Below, piece after piece: positions 41,982 through 49,775 of a stretch of DNA of 64,000 bases. A program made the position numbers and the translations under genes. The stretch comes from Ignavibacteriales bacterium (GTDB taxonomy: Bacteria > Bacteroidota > Ignavibacteria > Ignavibacteriales > Melioribacteraceae): NCBI GenBank assembly GCA_021740915.1, contig JAIOYW010000007.1:124001-188000 (forward strand), written 5' to 3'. The notes beneath the pieces are model-generated. The model was given only the letters and a program-made list of their open reading frames with translations. It made no database searches and was not told the origin of the DNA. The number at the start of each line of letters is the position of its first letter. Position 1 is the stretch's first letter.

Positions 41982-42670
41982 AACAATTACAGCAATTTTT
42001 TTTAGTCATATTTATTACAGTATTGAGTTTACAGGCACAGGGTGTATCAGTTAATCTGCTTGCAGCTTCGCCGCAAGGTGAATTCAGGAAAAATGTGGAC
42101 CGGTTAGGATACGGGATACAGCTTGATGCAACATTCTTTTCTCCGGATAAAGTTAGGCCTGTCGCCTTCGGTATCAATATTAATTACCTTGTTTATGGCG
42201 AAGAAAATGAATCGAGACCATTATCTCTGACAATACCGGATGTCCGCGTTGATGTAAGCAGAAAAAACAGTATGCTGAATTTTCAATTATTAACGAGGCT
42301 CTCTCCTTTCAGTGGGACAGTAAGACCATATCTGGACGTATTTGGAGGAGGAGCTTATATCTACACATCAACTTCTGTCGATAGCGAAGTTGATGACAGG
42401 GATGTTTTCGAGTCGAATAATTTCGATGATTTTGCCTGGACATATGGTTACGGCGCAGGGTTACTTTTCCGGGTCGCAGAAAACCTGGGGGATGTTCGCA
42501 GGTTATTTGTAGATCTCAGGGTTAGATCAAACTATTCGAGCGAAGCTGAATATCTTAAAGAAGGAGCGGTAATTATCAATTCTGCTAACGGAAACGTAAG
42601 TTATAATGTTTCAACATCAAAGCTTGATTATCTCAGTTTTCATATTGGGGTCTATGCTGCATTAAACTAA
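41978..42670 (+). CDS. outer-membrane beta-barrel protein
   Basis: 230 residues with a signal peptide (MKQLQQFFLVIFITVLSLQAQ). Repeated amphipathic strands with turns (RLGYGIQLDATFFSPDKVRPVAFGININYLVYG, PFSGTVRPYLDVFGGGAYIYTSTS) and a final LDYLSFHIGVYAALN suit an 8- to 10-stranded OmpA/OmpX-like barrel. Translationally coupled to the thioredoxin-like gene. No ligand can be suggested. Confidence 0.7.
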   Translation: MKQLQQFFLVIFITVLSLQAQGVSVNLLAASPQGEFRKNVDRLGYGIQLDATFFSPDKVRPVAFGININYLVYGEENESRPLSLTIPDVRVDVSRKNSMLNFQLLTRLSPFSGTVRPYLDVFGGGAYIYTSTSVDSEVDDRDVFESNNFDDFAWTYGYGAGLLFRVAENLGDVRRLFVDLRVRSNYSSEAEYLKEGAVIINSANGNVSYNVSTSKLDYLSFHIGVYAALN

Positions 42671-42688
42671 TTGAAGAAGTTGCAAATT

Positions 42689-42715
42689 GCAGGGGTTTCA
42701 CGATGAAACCCCTGC
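42689..42715. terminator. GC-rich hairpin between convergent genes
   Basis: Perfect 12-base arms GCAGGGGTTTCA and TGAAACCCCTGC around CGA, between the barrel gene and the STAS gene. A T-run is lacking on both sides, so it may be an incomplete terminator or an RNA-end stabiliser. Confidence 0.5.
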
Positions 42716-42731
42716 GATAAAATCTCATTGC

Positions 42732-43061
42732 TCAGGCTTTTAATGCCTCATCAAGTGAATCATATATTTTAAATAACGGCAGAAAACCAGCTATTTCAAA
42801 AACTTCCATAATATGACTTTTAAGATTACACAAACTAATTTTACCGCTTTTTGTTTTTATTTTTTTTGCCCCGAGCAAAAGGACACGCAACCCGGAACTG
42901 CTGATATAATCTAACTGACTGAAGTTCAGCAGAATGTTTGTTTCGCCTTCATCGATAAGAGATAAAAATTTTTCTTCGAAAGCATTAGAAGTGCTGGCAT
43001 CAAGCCGGCCGGCGAGGCTTAATATATAATGGCTATCCTGTCTTTCTTCAGAAACGTTCAT
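42732..43061 (-). CDS. STAS-domain anti-anti-sigma factor (SpoIIAA/RsbV-like)
   Basis: 109 residues. FSQLDYISSSGLRVLLLGAKKI contains the conserved phospho-acceptor Ser region (DxISSSGLR) of anti-sigma antagonists. In the partner-switch model it binds its anti-sigma kinase unless phosphorylated. The kinase-like gene lies 19 bases upstream on the same strand. AAGGGAAAAA precedes the ATG. No matching sigma-B-like factor is in the window; such pairs may control other targets. Confidence 0.88.
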   Translation of the reverse strand: MNVSEERQDSHYILSLAGRLDASTSNAFEEKFLSLIDEGETNILLNFSQLDYISSSGLRVLLLGAKKIKTKSGKISLCNLKSHIMEVFEIAGFLPLFKIYDSLDEALKA

Positions 43062-43080
43062 GTTTTTCCCTTTAGTTAAA

Positions 43081-43491
43081 TTATTTTTTTTTCTTTAAAG
43101 TTAATATATTAAAATTATTTTCTCTTCTGTAGCTTATATGATCGATTTTTTTTCGTACAAAATATATCCCAAGTCCCCCAATCGGTTTATCCTCAAGAAG
43201 AATACTCGTATCGGGATCAGGATTTTCAAGCGGGTTAAATGCAATACCATCATCTTTGATGTTTGTGATAAGAAACATATCATCCTCTTCCAGACACACT
43301 TCGATAATATGTTCTCTATTATCAGTAAAACCATAATTGATGATATTCGTAACCAACTCGTCAATTGCAAGATTAATGTCATAAATGAGAGATTCCGGGA
43401 AATTTCTCATTTGCGCCAGTTGTGTCAGCGCTTCAGAAATCCTCTGCAATTCATTAAGATCATTTTTAATATTTAAATTAATACAGTACAC
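43081..43491 (-). CDS. anti-sigma regulatory factor, RsbW-like ATP-binding kinase
   Basis: 136 residues. The HATPase fold shows the N box INLAIDELVTNIINYGF, G1 NIKDDGIAFNPL and G2 PIGGLGIYFVRKKIDHISY. This is the short kinase that phosphorylates a STAS partner, encoded next door. The start is probably GTG at 43491 (no ATG upstream in frame before a stop, and no clear ribosome binding site), so the exact N-terminus is uncertain. Divergent from the cupin gene across 28 bases. Confidence 0.85.
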   Translation of the reverse strand: MYCINLNIKNDLNELQRISEALTQLAQMRNFPESLIYDINLAIDELVTNIINYGFTDNREHIIEVCLEEDDMFLITNIKDDGIAFNPLENPDPDTSILLEDKPIGGLGIYFVRKKIDHISYRRENNFNILTLKKKK

Positions 43492-43519
43492 TTTTTGTCA
43501 AACAAATTCTCCTAAAGCT

Positions 43520-43852
43520 ATGAAAAAAGTACCAGAAATTAAAAATTTATTTCATAATATTCCCGATAAATTACCCGAAGAGTTGATTGAAATAATCTTT
43601 CAAAAGGAAAATTTAAAAATTGAGAGAATTGTATCAAAAGGACACTTTTCCCCTCCGGGCTTCTGGTATGAGCAGAATGAACATGAATTTGTTCTGCTGT
43701 GTGAAGGAGAAGCATCAATCGAATTTGAAAAGGGGGAAACCGTTCACTTAACTAAAGGCGATTATTGTTTAATTCCGGCTATGGTCAGGCACCGGGTCAA
43801 TCACACTTCAGAGAAAGAAAATTGTGTGTGGTTCGCTATATTCTTTATATGA
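43520..43852 (+). CDS. cupin-domain protein
   Basis: 110 residues from ATG 43520. FWYEQNEHEFVLLCEGEASIEFE and GDYCLIPAMVRHRVNHTS give the two cupin motifs with His/Glu metal ligands (H in NEHEF and H in VRHRV). Small single-domain cupins of this kind (phosphoribosylaminoimidazole-like or pectin-degradation KdgF-like) bind a metal; the reaction is unknown. The start is placed here rather than at upstream in-frame codons because those would overlap the divergent RsbW gene. Followed by a shared terminator. Confidence 0.8.
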   Translation: MKKVPEIKNLFHNIPDKLPEELIEIIFQKENLKIERIVSKGHFSPPGFWYEQNEHEFVLLCEGEASIEFEKGETVHLTKGDYCLIPAMVRHRVNHTSEKENCVWFAIFFI

Positions 43853-43908
43853 TTCACAGCTATATACTGGTAAATTATTTTTCCGGAAGCATTTATGCTG
43901 CTTCAATA

Positions 43909-43947
43909 AAAAAAGTTCTTTCACTATAAGTAAAAGAACTTCTTTTC
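43909..43947. terminator. bidirectional terminator
   Basis: AAAAAAGTTCTTT and AAAGAACTTCTTTT form a stem with A- and T-rich flanks between the convergent cupin and Zn-ribbon genes. Confidence 0.7.
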
Positions 43948-43963
43948 ATTGAAAAACAAATCA

Positions 43964-44695
43964 TTAATAACTGTCTTTAACCTCTTTTGAGATTTCCGGA
44001 GAAACCAGCAGCCTTCCGCATGATTCGCAATTATAGAGGCGTTTGTTTTGTCTGATTTCCAACTGACGCTGTGGCGGCACAACGTTAAAGCAGCCGGTAC
44101 AGGCAGAACGGTCAATAGTAACAATTGCTTTACCATTGCATGCTTTTCTCACCCGCATATATTGATTGTAATCGCCCTGTTTCAGTATAGAAACAACCTG
44201 CGATCTTTTATCAGTTAGTTTTGCTTCCTCTCTCTCATTTGCTTCGATAATCTTTTTAAGTTCAGATTCTTTAATGTCTAATTCTTCCTGAAATGTACTC
44301 AATTGCGGTTCAACATCTGCAACTTCTGCTTTCAGTCTTTCAATTAATAAATCAAGAGCTTTGTTTTCATTTTCCAGTCTGACAATTTCTTCCTCAGCCT
44401 TGTCAATTGATTTTGTCAGAGCATCGTATTCCCGGTTGTTCCTCACCTGATAAAGTTGTGATTTGAACTTGACCAGATCGGCTTTGTGCCTCTCAATCTC
44501 GTCTTCATTAAAAATCATCTTCTTTCTTGATTCATCTTTCTCAACCTGCCTCTGTTCGACGAGATTCCTGATGCTGTCTATCTGATTTTTCAGATCATAA
44601 ACCGCAGCCGGAAGATCGCCTCTCATCTCTTCCAACTGATCGAGTTCATCATCGATCATCTGCAGCCGGTACAACGTTGAAAGTCTGTTTATCAC
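43964..44695 (-). CDS. coiled-coil protein with C4-type zinc ribbon (COG1579-like)
   Basis: 243 residues. Residues 1-175 are a long heptad-rich coiled coil; the C-terminal ribbon is CTGCFNVVPPQRQLEIRQNKRLYNCESCG (two CxxC knuckles). This domain order is that of COG1579 (CT398-type) proteins, thought to bind nucleic acid or secretion partners. The start codon is GTG at 44695; GGAG in the end of the Nif3 gene (whose stop is 3 bases upstream) makes it coupled. Nif3 plus COG1579 adjacency is common in bacteria. Confidence 0.85.
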   Translation of the reverse strand: MINRLSTLYRLQMIDDELDQLEEMRGDLPAAVYDLKNQIDSIRNLVEQRQVEKDESRKKMIFNEDEIERHKADLVKFKSQLYQVRNNREYDALTKSIDKAEEEIVRLENENKALDLLIERLKAEVADVEPQLSTFQEELDIKESELKKIIEANEREEAKLTDKRSQVVSILKQGDYNQYMRVRKACNGKAIVTIDRSACTGCFNVVPPQRQLEIRQNKRLYNCESCGRLLVSPEISKEVKDSY

Positions 44696-44698
44696 TTT

Positions 44699-45817
44699 TT
44701 ATCTCCAGTAATTATTATAAAACTTGATTGGATTTGTATTCATCTTTGTAATGAAAATATCAATTTTCTCTTTTACTATAATTTTCTTGACTAAATTCAG
44801 TAAAGTTTCCATTGCAGGAAATTCTGTTTCATAATGCCCTGCATCGATGAGCAATATTTTGTTTTCAGCATCTTGGAATGTATGGTACTTAATATCAGCT
44901 GTAATGAATGCATCGGCTCCGGCTGAGATTGCGGTGTGAAGCAGATCTGCCCCGCTCCCTCCACAAACTGCAACAGTTTCAATAGTATCATTTTCCCCGC
45001 CTGTGTATCGGATATTGCTTATTTTCAAGACATCACAAACATGTTTCAGAAATTTATCCGTTTTAAAACCCTCTCCCAATTTCCCGATTAAGCCTGCTCC
45101 AAAATTCTGGTTGGTGTTTTTCAGCGGATATACGTCATAGGCAGGCTCTTCATATGGATGAGCAGCAACCATCGCATTTATTGCTTTAGTAAGGTTCCAA
45201 CTGTCGCAAACAACCTCGATCTTTACTTCTGCGACGGTTTCATATCTGCCAGCTTCGCCGATCACAGGTGTAGTTCCCTCAGAACCCCTGAACGATCCCG
45301 TTCCCCCTGAGCTGAAACTACATTCAGAATATCCGCCAATAACACCAGCTCCGGAATCGAACAATACGCGGGCAATTGTATCAGCAGCTTTTGCCGGGAC
45401 AAAAACCACGATCTTAAAAAGTCCTGCTTCAATCGGGGCAAGATACCTGATATCCTTAAGTTCCAGAAGGTCAGCCAGTTTATGGTTGACTCCATTTAAA
45501 GAAAAATCGAAATTTGTGTGTGCTGAAAAAAGTGTGATATCATTTTTGATAAGGTCTCTGATAAGGTCTGATCTGTAGTCTTTTCCAAACTTTAGCTTTT
45601 TGATGCTGTGAAAAAGCAGCGGATGATGAGTGATTATGAGGTTAGAATCTGTTTCTATGGCTTCGCGGATAACTTCTTTTGATATATCCAGGCTTATGAG
45701 GACATTTTTGATTATCTGCTCCTCCGATCCGACCTGAATTCCCGGGTTATCTGAACTCCAGGCTGCACCCGGCGGGTAAACATTTTCAATATTTCGTACC
45801 AGTTCTTTTATCTTCAT
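44699..45817 (-). CDS. Nif3-like dinuclear metal centre protein (YbgI/YqfO family)
   Basis: 372 residues from the ATG at 45817. Motifs: GIQVG, TDSNLIITHHPLLFHSIKKL (metal His pair), AHTNFDFSLNGVNHKLADLL, the central PII-like insert of YqfO proteins (about 120-235, AHPYEEPAYDVYPL), and ITADIKYHTFQDA with DAGHYETE (second metal site). An ATG 36 bases upstream would add MHHQKTGCIFFY, but that stretch is the 5' arm and loop of a terminator hairpin, so I reject it. Nif3 proteins have been linked to GTP cyclohydrolase-like activity, but the role is not fixed. Confidence 0.9.
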   Translation of the reverse strand: MKIKELVRNIENVYPPGAAWSSDNPGIQVGSEEQIIKNVLISLDISKEVIREAIETDSNLIITHHPLLFHSIKKLKFGKDYRSDLIRDLIKNDITLFSAHTNFDFSLNGVNHKLADLLELKDIRYLAPIEAGLFKIVVFVPAKAADTIARVLFDSGAGVIGGYSECSFSSGGTGSFRGSEGTTPVIGEAGRYETVAEVKIEVVCDSWNLTKAINAMVAAHPYEEPAYDVYPLKNTNQNFGAGLIGKLGEGFKTDKFLKHVCDVLKISNIRYTGGENDTIETVAVCGGSGADLLHTAISAGADAFITADIKYHTFQDAENKILLIDAGHYETEFPAMETLLNLVKKIIVKEKIDIFITKMNTNPIKFYNNYWR

Positions 45818-45819
45818 AT

Positions 45820-45853
45820 AAAAAAAAATGCACCCCGTTTTTTGGTGGTGCAT
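45820..45853 (-). terminator. terminator directly before the Nif3 start codon (possible attenuator)
   Basis: On the minus strand ATGCACC, a 12-base loop with internal CC/GG, GGTGCAT, then eight T. The T-run ends 3 bases before the Nif3 ATG. As a promoter candidate lies 90 bases further upstream, it sits in the leader of the Nif3 transcript, an attenuator-like position. Confidence 0.7.
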
Positions 45854-45939
45854 CTTAATTTTTCTTTTAGTCTAAACTAAAAAAAAGAAATTCTTTATAT
45901 CTCTGTGCGTAAATGTAGTTATTCATAAATTTAAGTAAT

Positions 45940-45970
45940 CAAATATACCGAAAAAATCGAGATTTTCAAT
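45940..45970 (-). promoter_or_regulatory. candidate promoter of the Nif3/Zn-ribbon operon
   Basis: On the minus strand TTGAAA, 16 bases, TATATT followed by TG. The -10 matches those of rpsT and rpsU, and TATATTTG also fits the Bacteroidota TAnnTTTG box. Transcripts would carry a leader of about 110 bases that includes the terminator. Confidence 0.45.
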
Positions 45971-46006
45971 CCATATAAATTCCGGGTTCAATAATTTTTC
46001 TTGTTC

Positions 46007-46504
46007 TTAATTCAATCTAATAATCCTTCGATTACCAATAAACCGGCTCATTATTTCCAGTCCGTTTGTATGAAGATGTTGTCCTCCGTGACTTGCACAA
46101 ATATTTTCGGCAACAAAAACATTCTGACCAGCCTCAAAAAGTTCAACTGCATTCTTCAAAACGCATATTTCAGTATCAACTCCGCATAATATTACAGAAT
46201 CAATATTATTCCGTTCGATAAAATTCAGAAGAACAGGCATCGGGATTGTGTAGGAATTTTTTTCGATAACAATGGACCGACCGGATGGACAAAAAGCAAA
46301 CCCCGTTTCATCGGTTCCCTCGTAAAATTTCGTCCACCCCATAAGTTTGGAATGTGGCGAGAGAGGAGTGTTAATAAATTTTGTCGCCACAACGAATTCA
46401 AAACTTTCTGCCACAGATTCAATCTGCGGAGGCAGATGCTTAGTGAACTCATTGATAAAGCCATTCTGCAAATCAATAATAAGCAGACAAGCCGACTTCT
46501 TCAA
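46007..46504 (-). CDS. isochorismatase-family cysteine hydrolase
   Basis: 165 residues. Catalytic triad Asp in LLIIDLQNGF (about 11), Lys in IEKNSYTIP (about 81) and Cys in GVDTEICVLKNAVELF (about 113). This superfamily includes nicotinamidases, ureidoglycolate and isochorismate hydrolases; substrate not resolved. The start codon is TTG, one base after the stop of the small upstream gene; no in-frame ATG exists until mid-protein, and CAGGAAA lies 9 bases before. So translation is likely coupled. Last gene in the oxidoreductase operon. Confidence 0.85.
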   Translation of the reverse strand: MKKSACLLIIDLQNGFINEFTKHLPPQIESVAESFEFVVATKFINTPLSPHSKLMGWTKFYEGTDETGFAFCPSGRSIVIEKNSYTIPMPVLLNFIERNNIDSVILCGVDTEICVLKNAVELFEAGQNVFVAENICASHGGQHLHTNGLEIMSRFIGNRRIIRLN

Positions 46505-46505
46505 T

Positions 46506-46652
46506 TCAGTGTTTCCTGACCATCCTGAGCATTTTAATGTTAATCACAAGAAAACGAATAAACTGCCAGATCAGATTAACTCTGATATGTTTTGTGAATT
46601 TGGTTGGAACAGGCGGATAATATGTCTGTTCGAAAGGTGTTCTTGTATCCAT
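46506..46652 (-). CDS. 48-residue basic protein of the oxidoreductase operon
   Basis: A short frame of 48 codons, MDTRTPFEQTYYPPVPTK then a basic amphipathic segment (VNLIWQFIRFLVINIKMLR). A near-perfect GAGGAGAGAAA lies just before the ATG, and the gap to the oxidoreductase stop is 10 bases, so it is a real gene rather than a shadow. It may be a small subunit or membrane-tethering peptide for the oxidoreductase, which itself has no membrane segment. I do not know a name for it. Confidence 0.7.
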   Translation of the reverse strand: MDTRTPFEQTYYPPVPTKFTKHIRVNLIWQFIRFLVINIKMLRMVRKH

Positions 46653-46662
46653 TTTCTCTCCT

Positions 46663-48120
46663 CTATTCAGGCACGATGCGCCACATTGGATTGGCTTTCG
46701 CTTTGTAAATAAATGCATAATGTAAAAGGTGTTTTATCCAGTGCCCGGCTAATCCAATTTCTCCGGTAGTGTAGTTAAGCGACCTGCCGGTATCCGGATA
46801 TTTATTAAAATCGGGAACTATCGGATAAACGGTCATCGAAACTGCCGAGCCGTTGAACGGGCTAGCTCCGGCAGAAGCAATACATGCCGCCCCCATTTTC
46901 GCCATTGAAGCTTTTCTTGTGGGAGTTTCACTTCTTCCATTCATCATATCAAGAATACTGTATACAACTTCACGCGCCATCACCCCTGAAGGCATTCCCG
47001 TTCTGGGCGGAGTCGGAAATATTGGTGTTCCGGATGGACTCTTCGCGGGTTTGGATATTGAATGAGGCGGAGCAAAAGCAATTCCGACAGCAAACATATT
47101 CTTATATATCGGGCTCTGATATGTTGAAGGCCAATCTTCCGGACTCCATTTACTAAATTCTTTTGCTTCATAATTACCATCTACAATCATAAATCCATTA
47201 GGAGCAAAAACTTTCGAGGTAATATCTTCGGAATTCCTGCCGAATGCTTTAAGTCCGACCCCGGAAAATGGCGGAAGCAGCATCGAAAAGTCGAATTTAA
47301 CAGATTTTTCCTCACCTTCAATTGTTTCGTAAAAAGCCTCGCCCTTATCAACTTTTTTCAAATGCGCCCGTGTAATCCACTTTATTCCTCTCTCGGTATA
47401 GAGTGATTCGGTAAAAATTCTTGAATGGGTTATATATCCACCTTTTTTAATATGCATACCCCCCATACCAAAATCGCCTAGCTCCTGTTCATTGCTTATC
47501 CAGATAATCTGAGCCTGGTTTCTAACCCCTTCCCTTCTGAGAACGTGCTCAAGATTGAATATATACTCAAACGCGGCCCCCTGACATGTACACATCCCAT
47601 GTCCGGTTCCAACAAGAAACGTCTGTTTCTCTCCTTTTTTCATCATTTCAATCCGCTGTTTCAACTGTTCCCAGGTGTGAGCAGCGTGATCATAAGTACA
47701 CACAGAAAGACTGTTTGCCGCAGGGCCAAGTCCTTCGGTGGCTTCGAACTTTAATTTTGGACCCGTAGCATTCAAAAGGTAATCGAAATTTACTTTCTCT
47801 TCCGTACCCTTTTTCTCAGGTGAAGTGTTCTCGGCAATTATATAAGGCTGCGATGAAGATTCATCTCCTTCGGGGTGCACTGATACAGCCTTTGCCTGGA
47901 CAAAATTTATTCCCAGTTTTTTATAAACATCCTTAATGTTAAAAGTGACTTGTTCGGGAGTCATAACTCCCACACCCACCCAAATATTAGAGGGGATCCA
48001 ATTCCATTTTGAATTTGGAGAAACAACTGTGAGGGTATGCTTTTTACCCATTTTGTTATAAGCATGAAGTGCCGCTGTGTGACCGGCAATGCCAGCTCCG
48101 AGTATTACCAGTTTAGCCAT
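46663..48120 (-). CDS. FAD-dependent oxidoreductase, sulfide:quinone oxidoreductase-like
   Basis: 485 residues. FAD-binding GAGIAGHTAALHAYNKMG at 8-25, the second nucleotide-binding region, and Cys-containing redox motif GMCTCQGAAFEY (about 180). VVSPNSKWNWIPSNIWVGVGVMTPEQV matches the start of SQR/flavocytochrome c sulfide dehydrogenase-like proteins. SQR passes electrons from sulfide to quinone at the membrane face. Other FAD disulfide reductases remain possible, as the catalytic Cys pattern is not textbook. It leads the operon with a 48-residue protein and an isochorismatase-like hydrolase. GGGGAAC precedes the ATG. Confidence 0.78.
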   Translation of the reverse strand: MAKLVILGAGIAGHTAALHAYNKMGKKHTLTVVSPNSKWNWIPSNIWVGVGVMTPEQVTFNIKDVYKKLGINFVQAKAVSVHPEGDESSSQPYIIAENTSPEKKGTEEKVNFDYLLNATGPKLKFEATEGLGPAANSLSVCTYDHAAHTWEQLKQRIEMMKKGEKQTFLVGTGHGMCTCQGAAFEYIFNLEHVLRREGVRNQAQIIWISNEQELGDFGMGGMHIKKGGYITHSRIFTESLYTERGIKWITRAHLKKVDKGEAFYETIEGEEKSVKFDFSMLLPPFSGVGLKAFGRNSEDITSKVFAPNGFMIVDGNYEAKEFSKWSPEDWPSTYQSPIYKNMFAVGIAFAPPHSISKPAKSPSGTPIFPTPPRTGMPSGVMAREVVYSILDMMNGRSETPTRKASMAKMGAACIASAGASPFNGSAVSMTVYPIVPDFNKYPDTGRSLNYTTGEIGLAGHWIKHLLHYAFIYKAKANPMWRIVPE

Positions 48121-48173
48121 AAGTTCCCCGGTTAATTTATTGTAATATTATTTTGTGTTTATCTGTTTTACTT

Positions 48174-48668
48174 TTATTCCTTATCAGAACTTCCGGATCT
48201 TACTTTAATAACCGTCTTTTTAACTTCCATACCTTTCCTGCAGGCAATTCCTGGAAGATGGACTTCTCCGGGATAAATAACGATACAAGATCTGCCCTCA
48301 ATTAAAAATTCACCTGATTCTTTTACGCTGTAAAGTCCAAAATCATTTTCATAACTGTATTCCTGAACAACCCGGGAATTCTTCATTTCAGCTATCCTGA
48401 TATTTTCCTTTCCTTCAAAAACGAAGTGAATATCAATATTTCTAACATGTGCTTCAAAATTTCTGTTTTCGGCATCCGATGTGACATAAACCTGATTAAT
48501 TGCAAATACGCGGTCATCATCAATAAAAACTTTGTTAGTTTCTCCTGCTCTAAGATTATCGAAATCCTTATTTCCGAGCTGACTTAAATACCTTAAACCT
48601 TCAATAAGCGATTCGTCAAGACTACCGCTCTCTTTAATTATCTCATCGATATTCAGAAATAGTGCCAT
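48174..48668 (-). CDS. YhcH/YjgK/YiaL family protein
   Basis: 164 residues. EAHVRNIDIHFVFEGKENIRI and PGEVHLPGIACRKGMEVKKTVIKV carry the conserved Glu, His and Lys residues of this cupin-like family, named for E. coli members near sugar-acid and sialic acid catabolism genes; some are anomerases. No sugar catabolic operon is adjacent. It lies 53 bases upstream of the oxidoreductase gene on the same strand, and may share its transcript. Confidence 0.85.
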   Translation of the reverse strand: MALFLNIDEIIKESGSLDESLIEGLRYLSQLGNKDFDNLRAGETNKVFIDDDRVFAINQVYVTSDAENRNFEAHVRNIDIHFVFEGKENIRIAEMKNSRVVQEYSYENDFGLYSVKESGEFLIEGRSCIVIYPGEVHLPGIACRKGMEVKKTVIKVRSGSSDKE

Positions 48669-48732
48669 TTAAGTATAATTGATTGTTTCCAAATAGTTAA
48701 AATATTTCAAATTTTTACACGGTATTGATTTT

Positions 48733-49248
48733 TCATTTTTCAACAATAATATCTTTTCTGTTCCTGAAATTATTCCATGATGAAAATGATTTTCTCATAA
48801 AAATTTCATCGTATCCATCCTTCACGTAATTACAAAGCCGTCCGACTATTTCAAATCCTTTTCGAGAATAGAGATTGATTGCCCCAGAATTGAATTCAGA
48901 GACACAAATAAACACATTTGGACTAATATCTGAGATTCTATTCACTGCAAAATCAAGTAAACGGGATCCCAAACCCAGATTCTGATAAGCCTCCAGAACT
49001 CCAAGTTGGCGGATATAACCCTTGAATGCTCCCTTGAGTTCAAGTAAAATAAAACCTGCGAGCTGAGAATCAGAATAGATTCCCCATAATTCTGTGAAAG
49101 GGTCTGTTAGTGCTTGCCGGAGTGTAGTTTTATCTAAATCGAGGGTGATCCATGGATCATTTGTTGCCATATACTGAACACAGAGTTCCAGTTCAGCATT
49201 TCCCGTAATTAAAGCTATGTGGAGACGGTTTGATAATTCTTCTCCCAT
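48733..49248 (-). CDS. GNAT-family N-acetyltransferase
   Basis: 171 residues. The acetyl-CoA motif is IRQLGVLEAYQNLGLGSRLLDFAVN (Q/RxxGxG/A), followed by FICVSEFNSGAINLYSRKGFEIVGRLCNYV, standard GNAT strands and helices. The acceptor is unknown. Starts 7 bases after the stop of the membrane protein gene, with GCGGAGA upstream, and is likely co-transcribed with it. Confidence 0.85.
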   Translation of the reverse strand: MGEELSNRLHIALITGNAELELCVQYMATNDPWITLDLDKTTLRQALTDPFTELWGIYSDSQLAGFILLELKGAFKGYIRQLGVLEAYQNLGLGSRLLDFAVNRISDISPNVFICVSEFNSGAINLYSRKGFEIVGRLCNYVKDGYDEIFMRKSFSSWNNFRNRKDIIVEK

Positions 49249-49257
49249 TCTCCGCTT

Positions 49258-49686
49258 CTATTCTAATTCAGTTTTTTCGGTTTTCAGAATTTTGTATTGA
49301 TTAACCGATAACGGTACAAAAGGGATTATCGCACCTACTAAAGTTGCAAGGATATCTTTCATATTAACAACGGTTCTCGGGTGGATTTCTGTTAAAGAAA
49401 CCGGGAAAATCTGGTAAAGAATCAACAGCACAACGAGTGTAATTGAGATTGATATCTGGACAAATAGCCCGGCACGATAAAGAAAAACAAAAAATGCTGA
49501 AATAACACCGGCAGGAAAAGCCAGATTTGAAAGATAGTTAAACACGGATGCATTTTGAAGATGTCCGCCAGAAACCAACGCCTGGAAAATTTCATTCAGC
49601 ACGAAAAGCATAATAAAAAATCCTGCAAACCAGATTAACTGATCCCGGCTTTTCTTGTCAATATATCTTTTGAATTCTTTCGACAT
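49258..49686 (-). CDS. small integral membrane protein of unknown function
   Basis: 142 residues with four hydrophobic segments (about 18-34 IWFAGFFIMLFVLNEIF, 51-66, 75-90 and 109-125). No conserved motif or family recognised. A charged N-terminus (MSKEFKRYIDKKSRDQ) suggests the N-terminus is cytoplasmic. Paired with the GNAT gene. Confidence 0.55.
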   Translation of the reverse strand: MSKEFKRYIDKKSRDQLIWFAGFFIMLFVLNEIFQALVSGGHLQNASVFNYLSNLAFPAGVISAFFVFLYRAGLFVQISISITLVVLLILYQIFPVSLTEIHPRTVVNMKDILATLVGAIIPFVPLSVNQYKILKTEKTELE

Positions 49687-49775
49687 CCTTATAATCCGAA
49701 TTTCTCTGTATTTAACAAAAATAGTAATAATATTCCAATTATCTAACTAAAAATTAAGAATAAAATAAATTGTGG

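Noticed and set aside
42689-42715. Strong intrinsic terminator call for the GCAGGGGTTTCA hairpin
   Set aside because: There is no T-run on either strand, so it is kept only as a moderate-confidence hairpin.
43385-43519. Longer N-terminus for the cupin protein
   Set aside because: It would overlap the divergent RsbW-like gene by over 100 bases in antisense and adds a non-cupin segment rich in Cys and Leu.
45818-45853. Extended N-terminus for the Nif3-like protein (MHHQKTGCIFFY)
   Set aside because: The codons coincide with a terminator hairpin and its T-run; the conserved family start is MKIKEL at 45817.
46653-46718. Longer version of the 48-residue protein starting inside the oxidoreductase gene
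   Set aside because: The internal ATG at 46652 has a strong Shine-Dalgarno sequence; the extension is antiframe of the oxidoreductase end.
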